Shown piece after piece: positions 29,756-38,278 of a stretch of DNA of 64,000 bases. The notes beneath the pieces were generated by a model. The model saw only the letters and a list, made by a program, of their open reading frames with translations. It had not been told where the DNA came from and made no database searches. The stretch is from Rhodococcus opacus (lineage in GTDB: Bacteria; Actinomycetota; Actinomycetes; Mycobacteriales; Mycobacteriaceae): NCBI RefSeq assembly GCF_012396235.1, contig NZ_JAAXPA010000021.1, positions 1-64,000 of the forward strand, written 5' to 3'. Made by a program: the position numbers and the translations under genes. Numbering within the stretch: the first letter of the stretch is position 1; every line of letters starts with the position of its first letter.

Positions 29756-29761
29756 TAATCT
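29756..29761 (+). promoter_or_regulatory. -10 box of ftsK (leaderless)
   Basis: TAATCT ends 7 nt before the ftsK ATG at 29769; no ribosome-binding site is visible. Confidence 0.55.
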
Positions 29762-29768
29762 GAGAGCC

Positions 29769-32399
29769 ATGGCAGGTAAGGCGAGCGCCCGCGGTTCGAG
29801 CACGACGACGTCCACGGCGAGGACGGGCGTGCGAGGCGGCTCGACCACGTCCAAGCCCAAGTCCCGCACGACCCGGACGGTCAGTACTCCGCGTAAGTCC
29901 ACCTCGCCGCGCGGCGGCAGCTCCCGCGGCGGCGCCCGGAGGCCCGCCGCGAAGAAGTCGTCCGCGTCCGGCCCCCTCAAGTCGGTGGGCCGGGGGATCG
30001 GTGCCGGCTGGTCGCTGATGGCCAAGGGCGTCGGGGCCACCACCCGCACCGTCGGCAAGGCTGCCGAGATCGAACAGGGTCACCGGCGCGACGGCATCGC
30101 GCTCGGGTTGATCGCGATCAGCGTCGTGGTCGCCGGCGGAATCTGGTTCTCCGCGGGCGGTCCGGTGGGCGAGTGGATCGAGACCGGAGTCCGTGCCGTG
30201 TTCGGTGGGGCGTCCGGCGTCCTGCCCCTGATCGGTGTCGCCGTCGCGGTGATCCTGATGAGGACCGAGCCGAAACCCGAGATCCGGCCGAGGCTGGTCC
30301 TGGGGTCGCTGCTGGTCGGTCTGCCCGCTCTCGGTCTCTGGCACATCGCGACCGGTTCGCCTACCGACGCCGAGGGCAGGGCACGCGGCGCCGGTTTCGT
30401 CGGGTACGCGGCGGGAGGTCCACTGACGGACGGCCTGACCGTGTGGCTCGCCGCGCCGCTGTTGCTGATGGCGGCACTGTTCGGTGTCCTGTTGCTGACC
30501 GGAACCACGGTCCGCGAGGTGCCCGGCAAGCTGCAGTCGTACTTCGGGACGTCGTTCGGCCGCGACCACTACGCCGACTACGACAGCGAGTACTACGAGG
30601 ACGGCGAATACGACCCCACACTGTTCGACGCCGACGGCTACCCGGTCGACGACTACAAGACCGGGTCTCGGGGTGCACCGGCCGACAACTATCCCACCGA
30701 CGAGTACGACGTCAGCGATACCGCGAAGACGGAGGTGCTCGGTCTGTGGGAGACCGAGCCCGCCACGGAACCCGTGCCGGCGCCGGCGCCGGCGCCGAAA
30801 CCGGCGCGTGCCAAGGCCAAGCCGGTCGTCGCCCCCAAGCCGGAACCCGAACCGGAACCGCTGCCCGACGTCGACAAGTTCGTGACCGACCGGGTCGTCG
30901 AGGGCGACTACACGCTGCCCCCGACGTCGCTGCTCATCGAGGGCGATCCGCCGAAGAAGCGCAGTTCCGCCAACGACGCGATGATCGAGGCCATCACCGA
31001 GGTCCTCGAGCAGTTCAAGATCGACGCGGCCGTCACCGGATTCACCCGCGGCCCGACCGTCACCCGCTACGAGGTGGAACTCGGACCGGGCGTGAAGGTG
31101 GAGAAGATCACCGCGCTCGCCCGCAACATCGCGTACGCCGTCGCCACCGACAACGTCCGCCTGCTGGCACCGATCCCCGGCAAGTCCGCGGTCGGCATCG
31201 AGGTCCCCAACTCCGACCGCGAGATGGTGCGCCTCGCCGACGTGCTCACGGCCCCGAGCACCCGCAAGGACCACCACCCGCTGGTGATCGGTCTCGGCAA
31301 GGACATCGAGGGCAACTTCGTCAGCGCCAACCTCGCGAAGATGCCGCACCTGCTCGTGGCGGGTTCCACCGGTTCCGGTAAGTCGAGCTTCGTGAACTCG
31401 ATGCTGGTGTCGCTGCTGTCCCGTGCGACACCCGACGAAGTGCGGATGATCCTCATCGACCCCAAGATGGTGGAGTTGACGCCCTACGAGGGCATACCGC
31501 ACCTCATCACGCCGATCATCACCCAGCCGAAGAAGGCCGCAGCCGCGCTGGCCTGGCTGGTGGAGGAGATGGAACAGCGCTACCAGGACATGCAGGCCAA
31601 CCGCGTGCGCCACATCGACGACTTCAATGCCAAGGTGAAGTCGGGGGAGATCACCGCGCCGCTCGGCAGCGAACGGGTCTACCGGCCGTACCCGTACATC
31701 CTCGCCATCGTCGACGAACTCGCGGACCTCATGATGACCGCGCCGCGTGACGTCGAGGACGCGATCGTGCGGATCACCCAGAAGGCGCGCGCCGCCGGTA
31801 TCCACCTCGTGCTGGCCACACAGAGGCCGTCGGTGGATGTCGTGACCGGTCTGATCAAGACCAACGTGCCGTCACGGCTCGCCTTCGCGACGTCGTCGCT
31901 GACCGACTCGCGGGTCATCCTGGACCAGCCCGGCGCCGAGAAGCTGATCGGTATGGGTGACGGGCTGTTCCTGCCGATGGGCGCAGGCAAGCCGACACGC
32001 CTGCAGGGTGCGTTCATCACCGACGAGGAGATCTCCGCGGTCGTCGATTTCAGCAAGAACCAGGCGGAGCCGGAGTACACCGACGGCGTCACCGCCGCCA
32101 AGGTCGGGGAGAAGAAGGACGTCGATCCCGACATCGGCGACGACATGGACGTGCTGTTGCAGGCGGTTGAACTCGTCGTCTCCAGCCAGTTCGGGTCCAC
32201 GTCGATGCTGCAGCGCAAACTGCGTGTCGGGTTCGCGAAGGCAGGCCGCCTGATGGACTTGATGGAGACCAGGGGAGTGGTGGGTCCCAGCGAGGGCTCG
32301 AAAGCCCGTGAGGTGCTCATCAAGCCCGAGGAACTCGACGGTCTGCTGTGGTCGATCCGCGGCGGCGATCCGAACGAGGCCCCGTCCGACCAGGAGTAA
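29769..32399 (+). CDS. ftsK: DNA translocase FtsK
   Basis: 876 aa. A basic Ser/Thr/Arg/Lys-rich N terminus (1-100) precedes four membrane helices (about 107-250), an acidic Tyr/Asp linker, a Pro/Ala/Lys stretch, and the RecA-like motor with Walker A GSTGSGKS (532-539), LILIDPKMVELTPYEG and the Walker B region YILAIVDELADLMM. The C terminus (DVLLQAVELVVSSQFGST, LQRKLRVGFAKAGRLMDLME) is the DNA-reading gamma winged helix. It pumps chromosomal DNA through the septum and activates dimer resolution. Confidence 0.96.
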   Translation: MAGKASARGSSTTTSTARTGVRGGSTTSKPKSRTTRTVSTPRKSTSPRGGSSRGGARRPAAKKSSASGPLKSVGRGIGAGWSLMAKGVGATTRTVGKAAEIEQGHRRDGIALGLIAISVVVAGGIWFSAGGPVGEWIETGVRAVFGGASGVLPLIGVAVAVILMRTEPKPEIRPRLVLGSLLVGLPALGLWHIATGSPTDAEGRARGAGFVGYAAGGPLTDGLTVWLAAPLLLMAALFGVLLLTGTTVREVPGKLQSYFGTSFGRDHYADYDSEYYEDGEYDPTLFDADGYPVDDYKTGSRGAPADNYPTDEYDVSDTAKTEVLGLWETEPATEPVPAPAPAPKPARAKAKPVVAPKPEPEPEPLPDVDKFVTDRVVEGDYTLPPTSLLIEGDPPKKRSSANDAMIEAITEVLEQFKIDAAVTGFTRGPTVTRYEVELGPGVKVEKITALARNIAYAVATDNVRLLAPIPGKSAVGIEVPNSDREMVRLADVLTAPSTRKDHHPLVIGLGKDIEGNFVSANLAKMPHLLVAGSTGSGKSSFVNSMLVSLLSRATPDEVRMILIDPKMVELTPYEGIPHLITPIITQPKKAAAALAWLVEEMEQRYQDMQANRVRHIDDFNAKVKSGEITAPLGSERVYRPYPYILAIVDELADLMMTAPRDVEDAIVRITQKARAAGIHLVLATQRPSVDVVTGLIKTNVPSRLAFATSSLTDSRVILDQPGAEKLIGMGDGLFLPMGAGKPTRLQGAFITDEEISAVVDFSKNQAEPEYTDGVTAAKVGEKKDVDPDIGDDMDVLLQAVELVVSSQFGSTSMLQRKLRVGFAKAGRLMDLMETRGVVGPSEGSKAREVLIKPEELDGLLWSIRGGDPNEAPSDQE

Positions 32400-32454
32400 C
32401 CCCCGTGCGCGTGTCCGAAATGGGCGATTCTCGCGCAGTGTGGTTGAATGGTCA

Positions 32455-32602
32455 CCGAATTGGAGGGGAGTATCCCCACCTCTGTGACTGCATCGTCAAC
32501 ACGATCGGCACCATTGCCGATCCGGTGCTGTCAGTCGCGCGGACAAGAGGTTCCGGCGCGGCGGGAGAGACCTCCGGTACCCGCTAGGTCTACCGGAGGT
32601 CT
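32455..32602 (+). ncRNA. yybP-ykoY family (manganese) riboswitch controlling the TerC gene
   Basis: The 5' side has GGAGGGGAGTA (32462-32472), matching the conserved GGGGAGUA; the middle has GCATCGTCAACACG (32490-32503) and GGTGCTGTCAGTC, and the 3' side GGGAGAGACCTCC (32563-32575), matching the conserved AAGACCU. CCTCC (32571-32575) can pair either with the 5' GGAGG (32462-32466), closing helix P1, or, as part of a perfect 12-bp hairpin AGACCTCCGGTA/TACCGGAGGTCT (32568-32579/32591-32602), with the ribosome site GGAGG (32595-32599). Mn2+ binding, which closes P1 in this class, would therefore free the ribosome site and switch translation on. TerC/Alx proteins are the known partners of this RNA class. 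Confidence 0.8.
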
Positions 32603-32608
32603 GTGTTC

Positions 32609-33592
32609 ATGCATGTGTCACCGCTGGTCTGGGTCATCACCTGTGTGGTGATTCTCGGACTGTTTGTCTTCGACTTCTTCGCGCACGTGCGCACCCCGCA
32701 CGCCCCCACCTTCCGTGAGTCGGCGTTCTGGTCGTCGGTCTACATCGGTGTCGCGATCCTGTTCGGCCTGGTCGTGATGTGGTTGTGGGGAAGTCAGTAC
32801 GGCGGCGAGTATTTCGCCGGTTACGTCACCGAGAAGGCGTTGTCGGTCGACAACCTCTTCGTGTTCGTCATCATCATGGGAACATTCGCGGTGCCGCGGG
32901 AGTACCAGCAGAAGGTATTGCTGATCGGCATCGTGATGGCACTGGTGATGCGCGGCATCTTCATCGGGGTCGGTGCCGCGGCGATCAACGCCTACAGCTG
33001 GGTGTTCTACCTGTTCGGTGCGTTCCTCATCTACACCGCGTACACGCTGGTACGTGATCACGGGCACGAGAAGGAGGTGGAGGAGGAGCGCGACAGCAAG
33101 ATCGTCGCCGTCGCGAAGAAGATCCTCCCCACCACGGACACCTACGACGGCGACAAGCTCGTCACGCGGATCAACGGCAAGCGCGTCGTGACGCCGCTAC
33201 TGCTCGCGCTGGTCGCCATCGGCTTCACCGACGTGCTGTTCGCACTCGACTCGATTCCCGCGATCTACGGACTCACCCAGGAGCCGTACCTGGTCTTCAC
33301 GGCCAACGCGTTCGCGTTGATGGGTCTGCGTCAGTTGTACTTCCTCATCGGCGGCCTGCTGGACCGCCTGGTGTACCTGTCGTACGGCCTGTCGATCATT
33401 CTCGCGTTCATCGGTGTCAAGCTCGTGCTGCACGCCCTGCACGAGAACACGCTGGGCTTCATCAACGGCGGCGAGCACGTGGCCGTACCGGAGGTGTCCA
33501 CGGTGTTCTCGCTCGCCGTCATCATCGGTGTGCTGGCAGTGACCACCGTCGCCAGCCTTCTCAAGACGCGGAACACGACGCCGGTGAAGTAG
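32609..33592 (+). CDS. TerC family membrane protein (probable Mn2+ exporter)
   Basis: 327 aa from ATG 32609; GGAGG lies 9 nt upstream, whereas the alternative GTG at 32603 is only 3 nt away. Nine or so hydrophobic helices; the TerC signature acidic residues are in TEKALSVDNLFVFVII and GFTDVLFALDSIPAIYGL (two DxxN/DS metal-site helices). Alx/TerC proteins export manganese and are usually under a yybP-ykoY riboswitch, as here. Monocistronic. Confidence 0.9.
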   Translation: MHVSPLVWVITCVVILGLFVFDFFAHVRTPHAPTFRESAFWSSVYIGVAILFGLVVMWLWGSQYGGEYFAGYVTEKALSVDNLFVFVIIMGTFAVPREYQQKVLLIGIVMALVMRGIFIGVGAAAINAYSWVFYLFGAFLIYTAYTLVRDHGHEKEVEEERDSKIVAVAKKILPTTDTYDGDKLVTRINGKRVVTPLLLALVAIGFTDVLFALDSIPAIYGLTQEPYLVFTANAFALMGLRQLYFLIGGLLDRLVYLSYGLSIILAFIGVKLVLHALHENTLGFINGGEHVAVPEVSTVFSLAVIIGVLAVTTVASLLKTRNTTPVK

Positions 33593-33597
33593 GTCCG

Positions 33598-33624
33598 CCG
33601 GACGTCGTGCTCGAGGGTGTCCGG
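33598..33624. terminator. Possible bidirectional terminator between terC and the YCII gene
   Basis: CCGGAC (33598-33603) pairs with GTCCGG (33619-33624) in the short gap between the two convergent genes; no T run. Weak. Confidence 0.35.
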
Positions 33625-33635
33625 TGCTCGGCGAG

Positions 33636-33920
33636 TCAGGAACTGAATTCGCCGAGTACCGGAACCCATTCCACGATCCGCGAGGCCGCCACGAGTCCGT
33701 TGCGGGCGAACGGGTCGTGGGTGAAGAGCAGTTCCACGGTCTCCGCGTCGGCGGCGTCGACGATGATGAATGCGCCGCTGCCGTCGGCGAACGGGCCGGA
33801 CGACACGACGGTCTTCCGCTCGGCGAGCTCACCGAGCCACTCGCGGTGGGCGGGGCGATGCTCGTCGCGTCCTGCGACGGTGTCGGCCGAATACGTGTAC
33901 TCCACTACGAACAGGGACAT
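33636..33920 (-). CDS. YCII-related (YciI-like) protein
   Basis: 94 aa. MSLFVVEYTYSADTVAGRDE, HRPAHREWLGELAERKTVVS, SGPFADGSGAFIIVDAADAE, and the C-terminal FTHDPFARNGLVAASRIVEW are the YciI fold: a small ferredoxin-like dimer with a conserved His (AHREWL) and Asp (HDPF) in an active-site cleft. Relatives act as dehydrochlorinases or sensory add-ons. Convergent with terC. Confidence 0.88.
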   Translation of the reverse strand: MSLFVVEYTYSADTVAGRDEHRPAHREWLGELAERKTVVSSGPFADGSGAFIIVDAADAETVELLFTHDPFARNGLVAASRIVEWVPVLGEFSS

Positions 33921-33993
33921 GTTCTCGCTCTCTCGGGACGGGTTCGTCGAACAAAAATGGGATCAGGGCACTTCTGTCTCACGCACTGGGATT

Positions 33994-34518
33994 TCAGAGG
34001 GTGAGAAGCATTCGGGTATTGCCGAGGGTGTTCGGCTTGACGTAGCTCAGATCGAGGAATTCGGCGACACCGGTGTCGTACGAGCGGCACATCTCGGCGT
34101 AGACCTCGGCGGTCACGGGTGTGCCGTCGATTTCGACGAATCCGTGCTTGCCGAAGAAGTCGACCTCGAACGTGAGAACGAAGAGACGCTCGAGTTCGAG
34201 TTCCCGCGCGACCTCGATCAACTTGGCCACCACGTGGTGTCCCGCACCCTGGCCCTTGGCCGACGGATCGACCGCGATCGTGCGTACCTCGCCGAGGTCG
34301 GCCCAGAGCACGTGCATTGCGCCACAACCGATCACGTTGCCGTCGCGTTCGGCCACCCAGAACTCCTGGACGGATTCGTACAGGGTCACGAGGTTCTTCT
34401 CGAGCAGGATCTTGCCGGAGTAGATGTCGATCAGGCGCTTGATCTCGGGAACGTCGGAGGTTCGTGCTCGCCGCACGATCAGCTGATTGTCGGCGGTGTC
34501 CGGCGTCCGAGAAGTCAT
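33994..34518 (-). CDS. argA: Amino-acid N-acetyltransferase (ArgA, Rv2747 type)
   Basis: 174 aa from ATG 34518, with a leaderless -10 box 7 nt upstream. GNAT fold with acetyl-CoA loop TIAVDPSAKGQGAGHHVVAK and an N-terminal IVRRARTSDVPEIKRLI. Length and the C-terminal tail CRSYDTGVAEFLDLSYVKPN fit the short actinobacterial N-acetylglutamate synthase described for M. tuberculosis, which lacks the kinase-like domain of E. coli ArgA. It starts arginine synthesis. It sits between terC and pgsA, as Rv2747 sits beside pgsA3 and ftsK. Confidence 0.88.
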   Translation of the reverse strand: MTSRTPDTADNQLIVRRARTSDVPEIKRLIDIYSGKILLEKNLVTLYESVQEFWVAERDGNVIGCGAMHVLWADLGEVRTIAVDPSAKGQGAGHHVVAKLIEVARELELERLFVLTFEVDFFGKHGFVEIDGTPVTAEVYAEMCRSYDTGVAEFLDLSYVKPNTLGNTRMLLTL

Positions 34519-34525
34519 GTCGTGA

Positions 34526-34531
34526 ACATTA
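34526..34531 (-). promoter_or_regulatory. -10 box of argA (leaderless)
   Basis: TAATGT on the minus strand ends 7 nt before the ATG at 34518. Confidence 0.5.
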
Positions 34532-34635
34532 GCCAACGGCCGTACCGATATTCTTAGGCACGTGCCGGTACGACCTACGATTCCTCCCCACTCCCCGCTG
34601 CGTCCCGGGGTGCAGTTCTCCGCTGCGGTGCTCCG

Positions 34636-35298
34636 ATGAGCACGCAGCGCGAGGATTGGACGGCCGCCGGCCAACCGGCGGCCCCGGACCCGTCGGTGGA
34701 GCCTGCGAGTGAGACGGCCGTACCTCTTCTGAACATCGCGAACATCCTGACGATTCTCCGGATCCTGCTGGTTCCGGTCTTCCTGGTCGTGCTGTTCGTC
34801 GGCGACGGACACTCGACGACGTGGCGCCTGATCGCCACCGGCGTGTTCGCCGTCGCGGCCATCACCGACCGGATCGACGGGCAACTCGCCCGCAAGTACG
34901 GCCTCGTCACCGATTTCGGCAAACTCGCCGATCCCATCGCGGACAAGGCGCTGATCGGAGCGGCCCTCGTGGGGCTGTCGATCCTCGGAGACCTGCCCTG
35001 GTGGGTGACGGTGGTGATCGCGGTCCGGGAGCTGGGCATCACGCTGCTCCGATTTGCGGTCCTGCGACACGCCGTCATTCCCGCGGGCCGGGGCGGCAAG
35101 CTCAAGACTCTCGTGCAGACGATCGCGATCGGCTACTACCTGCTGCCGCTGCCCGACGGGTTCGAGGTCGCCGGCTGGATTCTGATGGGCGCCGCCGTGC
35201 TGCTGACGGTGGTGACCGGGCTGGACTACGTCGTGCAGGCGGTCCGCCTGCGAGCCGGCGTGCACAAGGTCGAGGCGAACGCGGGCACCGGGGCATGA
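34636..35298 (+). CDS. pgsA: CDP-diacylglycerol--glycerol-3-phosphate 3-phosphatidyltransferase
   Basis: 220 aa, ATG 34636. After a polar N terminus come six membrane helices; the CDP-alcohol phosphotransferase signature D-x2-D-G-x2-A-R-x8-G-x3-D-x3-D is complete in DRIDGQLARKYGLVTDFGK, LADPIAD. It makes phosphatidylglycerol phosphate in the membrane. Overlaps cinA by ATGA, matching the pgsA3-Rv2746 neighbourhood of mycobacteria. Confidence 0.93.
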   Translation: MSTQREDWTAAGQPAAPDPSVEPASETAVPLLNIANILTILRILLVPVFLVVLFVGDGHSTTWRLIATGVFAVAAITDRIDGQLARKYGLVTDFGKLADPIADKALIGAALVGLSILGDLPWWVTVVIAVRELGITLLRFAVLRHAVIPAGRGGKLKTLVQTIAIGYYLLPLPDGFEVAGWILMGAAVLLTVVTGLDYVVQAVRLRAGVHKVEANAGTGA

Positions 35299-35795
35299 CT
35301 GACCCACTGGTGGACGGCACGCGGGCCGGTGACCTGGTTGCCGTGCTCACCGACCGCGGCGAGACGGTGGCCACCGCGGAATCGCTCACCGCGGGACTGC
35401 TCACCGCGACCATCGCCGGAGTGCCCGGCGCCAGCAACGTGCTCCGCGGCGGGCTCGTCGTCTACGCCACCGACCTGAAGGCCACCCTCGCCGGGGTCGA
35501 TCCCACCCGACTGGCCGCGGACGGGCCCGTGGCGGCATCCACGGCACGCGCACTCGCGGACGGGGCCCGCGCCCGCTGCGGCGCCGACTGGGGCGTCGGA
35601 CTGACCGGTGTCGCCGGCCCCGACATGCAGGACGGACACCCGGTCGGCACCGTGTTCCTGAGCATTTCCGGGGCATCCGGAACGGCCGTCCGCGAGCTCG
35701 GATTGACCGGGGACCGGTGGCAGATCCGTAAATCTGCGGTTTCCGCCGCCGTGTCGGGACTCCTCGATCGTGTGCAGGAAACATCCGCAGGCTAA
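35295..35795 (+). CDS. cinA: CinA C-terminal domain protein (nicotinamide-nucleotide amidase type)
   Basis: 166 aa from ATG 35295 (ATGA overlap with pgsA). It is the stand-alone C-terminal CinA/PncC domain: GETVATAESLTAGLLTATIA, VPGASNVLRGGLVVYATDLK, GVGLTGVAGPDMQDGHPVGT. Known members deamidate nicotinamide mononucleotide; the catalytic Ser/Thr fall in AESLTAG and the second Ser in GLTGVAG. The N-terminal MoCF-like domain of full CinA is absent. Co-translated with pgsA. Confidence 0.88.
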   Translation: MTDPLVDGTRAGDLVAVLTDRGETVATAESLTAGLLTATIAGVPGASNVLRGGLVVYATDLKATLAGVDPTRLAADGPVAASTARALADGARARCGADWGVGLTGVAGPDMQDGHPVGTVFLSISGASGTAVRELGLTGDRWQIRKSAVSAAVSGLLDRVQETSAG

Positions 35796-35799
35796 GGTC

Positions 35800-35829
35800 G
35801 GGAACCAATCGGTCCTGTTCGCGCGTTGA
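35800..35829 (+). promoter_or_regulatory. SigE-type promoter of clgR
   Basis: GGAAC at 35801-35805 and GTT at 35825-35827 (CGTTGA) are 19 nt apart, the -35/-10 pattern of actinobacterial extracytoplasmic sigma E/H. In M. tuberculosis the clgR-psp operon is SigE dependent. Confidence 0.5.
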
Positions 35830-35844
35830 GATAGGCGAGACAGG
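35814..35844 (+). promoter_or_regulatory. Imperfect inverted repeat upstream of clgR, possible ClgR site
   Basis: CCTGTTCGCGC faces GGCGAGACAGG (arms differ at two positions). ClgR binds CGC-N5-GCG-like palindromes and controls its own gene in corynebacteria, so this is a candidate autoregulatory site overlapping the predicted SigE -10. Confidence 0.4.
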
Positions 35845-35866
35845 TGACGGATGAAGGAGGAGCGAG

Positions 35867-36253
35867 ATGGCGCTGCTATTGCGTGAGGCAATCGGTGACA
35901 GTCTTCGGCGTACGCGCGTTTCGCAGAGCCGGACCCTGCGTGAGGTCTCCAACAGTGCTCGTGTGAGCCTCGGATACTTGTCCGAGGTCGAACGAGGGCG
36001 CAAGGAAGCCTCGAGTGAGCTCCTGGCGGCGATCTGCGACGCGCTGGAGGTCCCACTCTCCGATGTGCTCGTCGACGTCAGCGAATCGCTGTCCGACGGT
36101 TCTTCGGCCAAGCGTGCGGACACCGACCGGCACGCCGTCGAATCCGCGCCCGCCGAGGCTCCCGCCGCGAGCGCACGACCGGGTTCGACGACCATCGCTC
36201 GCGACACCCGGGTGGTCATCCCTGCACCCGCGCAGGCGCTGGCTGCCGCGTAG
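35867..36253 (+). CDS. clgR: Clp gene regulator ClgR (XRE-type helix-turn-helix)
   Basis: 128 aa, ATG 35867 with AAGGAGGAG upstream. HTH at residues about 6-65: [60 protein letters not shown]. ClgR activates clpP, clpC and psp genes under envelope or proteotoxic stress. The C terminus ends in ALAAA, the kind of non-polar tail through which ClgR is degraded by ClpP in streptomycetes and mycobacteria, giving feedback. First gene of the clgR-pspA-pspM operon. Confidence 0.93.
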   Translation: MALLLREAIGDSLRRTRVSQSRTLREVSNSARVSLGYLSEVERGRKEASSELLAAICDALEVPLSDVLVDVSESLSDGSSAKRADTDRHAVESAPAEAPAASARPGSTTIARDTRVVIPAPAQALAAA

Positions 36254-36410
36254 CAACACCCGTGCCGAACCGATAGATTTCAGTTAACCGCCGGTCTCGT
36301 TGTCGGCGGGGCAGACAGGCAGTCGGGGCGCAGCCCTTGTTCCGGTGCGTGACGGTCGCGTATCGGGTCGCGCATCGCGCGGCGCAACAGATGGAGGCAG
36401 GATCAAACCC

Positions 36411-37238
36411 ATGGCTAATCCTTTCGTCAAGGGATGGAAGTACCTGATGGCGCTCTTCAATTCCAAGATCGATGAGAAGGCTGACCCCAAGGTTCAGATT
36501 CAGCAGGCGATCGAGGATGCGCAGCGCCAGCACCAGGCTCTGTCGCAGCAGGCCGCGTCGGTCATCGGCAACCAGCGCCAGCTCGAGATGAAGCTCAGCC
36601 GGCAGCTCGACGAGGTGGAGAAGCTCAACGCCAACGCCCGTCAGGCCGTCAACCTGGCCGACCAGGCCCAGGCCGCGGGCGACACCGAGAAGGCTATCCA
36701 GTACACCAACGCCGCCGAGGCGTTCGCCGCGCAGCTCGTCACCGCCGAGCAGGGCGTCGAAGACCTCAAGGCGCTGCACGACCAGTCGCTGCAGGCGGCC
36801 GCACAGGCGAAGAAGGCCGTGGAGCAGAACGCGATGGCTCTGCAGTCCAAGGTCGCGGAGCGCACCAAGCTGCTCAGCCAGCTCGAGCAGGCCAAGATGC
36901 AGGAACGGGTCAGCGAGTCGCTGCGCTCCATGGACAGCACCCTCTCGGCTCCCGGCAACACGCCCAGTCTCGATGCCGTGCGCGACAAGATCGAGCGCCG
37001 CTACGCCGACGCCCTCGGTTCCGCCGAGCTGGCACAGAACTCGGTGTCGGGCCGCATGATGGAGGTGCAGCAGGCGAGCATCCAGATGGCCGGACACAGC
37101 AGGCTCGAGCAGATCCGGGCCTCGATGAAGGGCGACGCCCTGCCGTCCGGCGGTGCCGCCAACGCGCCCGCGACCCCGGCAGCAAACCCGAACCTCGACA
37201 AGCAGCCGCCGGCAGCGGGCCAGGCCGGCACTGCGTAG
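36411..37238 (+). CDS. pspA: Phage shock protein A (PspA/IM30 family)
   Basis: 275 aa from ATG 36411 (GGAGGCAGG upstream). An N-terminal amphipathic helix is followed by long coiled coil from about 25 to 220 ([60 protein letters not shown]), then an Ala/Pro-rich tail. It corresponds to the M. tuberculosis 35-kDa antigen Rv2744c. PspA-like proteins form rods on damaged membranes and bind ClgR. Second gene of the clgR operon, with a 157-base leader. Confidence 0.94.
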   Translation: MANPFVKGWKYLMALFNSKIDEKADPKVQIQQAIEDAQRQHQALSQQAASVIGNQRQLEMKLSRQLDEVEKLNANARQAVNLADQAQAAGDTEKAIQYTNAAEAFAAQLVTAEQGVEDLKALHDQSLQAAAQAKKAVEQNAMALQSKVAERTKLLSQLEQAKMQERVSESLRSMDSTLSAPGNTPSLDAVRDKIERRYADALGSAELAQNSVSGRMMEVQQASIQMAGHSRLEQIRASMKGDALPSGGAANAPATPAANPNLDKQPPAAGQAGTA

Positions 37239-37256
37239 TAGCCGAACAGTATTCGC

Positions 37257-38087
37257 ATGAGTTCCACCCGACGTGGCCGACCTGGACGCGCAGTCCGGTC
37301 GGCCACTGTCGTGTCCGGACTCGCCGGGATCCAGGGCGCGCTGCGTGACGCCGGTGAGTCCGTCGCGGACGCAGCACAGAAGTGGCGCGACCCCCGGGAA
37401 CGTCTGCTGCGGAAAAAGCGGCGGGCCAGGCGTCGCGCGAAGCGTTACGGCATCGTGTCCGGGTCCTCTGCCACCGGTGCCGCCGGTCTCGCTCTGATGG
37501 CCGCGCCGGAGTGGTCGATGCTGATGGCCGGCGGCGGCGCCGTCGTGTTCGCGGTCCCCGCCGTGCTGGCCGTCAGCCGATACCGCAAGCTCGACGCCGT
37601 GACGTTGCCACCGGGCCTGCCTGCCCGCCGGGTCCTTCCGGCGCCGTCCTCGGCCGCCCGCGAGCCGATGGAACGACTCGTGCACAGCGAGCGCGCACTG
37701 CACGGCATCCTCGGTGTGCTGTCCCGGTCCGGGACGATCAGCGGTGAGGACATCGAGGACACCCACGCCACGGCCCGCTCCGCGGCAGCCGCCCTGCAGG
37801 CGGTCGCCCTCGACATCACGTCCATGGAGGACGCCGCCCAGGGCAGCCGTGCCGCGGCCGCACCGCTCCACCGGGCGATCACCTCCGCAGCCGCGCAACT
37901 AGACGACGGCGTCGACCAGTTCGAAGAACTGGTGGCCGCTGCCGCCGAGGTCGCCGTTCCCGGAACCACGAGTGCCGTCGGTGAACTGGCGTACGAACGT
38001 GCAGAACTGGTGTCTGCGACGGAAAAGCTCGCCGGCCTCGCGGCGGCTCTCGGTGAGATCGACGACATCGTTCGCCGCTACCGCTGA
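37257..38087 (+). CDS. pspM: PspM-like membrane partner of PspA
   Basis: 276 aa, ATG 37257, 18 bases after pspA. Basic N terminus with KKRRARRRAKRYG, two membrane helices (GSSATGAAGLALMAAPEW; LMAGGGAVVFAVPAVLAV), then helical coiled segments to the end (QFEELVAAAAEVAVPG). This agrees with Rv2743c (PspM), which recruits PspA to the membrane in M. tuberculosis. No PspN follows; the next gene is a 58-aa membrane protein. Confidence 0.85.
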   Translation: MSSTRRGRPGRAVRSATVVSGLAGIQGALRDAGESVADAAQKWRDPRERLLRKKRRARRRAKRYGIVSGSSATGAAGLALMAAPEWSMLMAGGGAVVFAVPAVLAVSRYRKLDAVTLPPGLPARRVLPAPSSAAREPMERLVHSERALHGILGVLSRSGTISGEDIEDTHATARSAAAALQAVALDITSMEDAAQGSRAAAAPLHRAITSAAAQLDDGVDQFEELVAAAAEVAVPGTTSAVGELAYERAELVSATEKLAGLAAALGEIDDIVRRYR

Positions 38088-38138
38088 TGTCGTCGATCGA
38101 CCGGTCCGGTGACTTTCGGTACATCGTGTGGGGGAGAA

Positions 38139-38160
38139 CCCTGATCTTTCCCTGATCTTT
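38139..38160 (+). repeat. Two abutting 11-bp direct repeats upstream of a small membrane protein gene
   Basis: CCCTGATCTTT occurs at 38139-38149 and again at 38150-38160. Direct repeats with 11-bp period are the usual target form of OmpR/PhoB-family response regulators, so this is a candidate two-component regulatory site about 120 bases before the ATG at 38279. Confidence 0.5.
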
Positions 38161-38278
38161 ACGCTGACCTGGTGATTTACCCGCTCCGCCGTGCCACGCT
38201 GGTGTGCGAACCCGATAAGTGGGGTCGACCAGATGTCGGGCGCAGAAATCGATCGGGGAGACGTGAGTGGAGGAAATC

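Noticed and set aside
29481..31805. 774-codon minus-strand frame antisense to ftsK
   Set aside because: Shadow of ftsK; no domain, repetitive Gly/Val/Arg content.
36216..37898. 560-codon minus-strand frame antisense to pspA and pspM
   Set aside because: Leu-rich shadow of the PspA coiled coil; no start signal and no domain.
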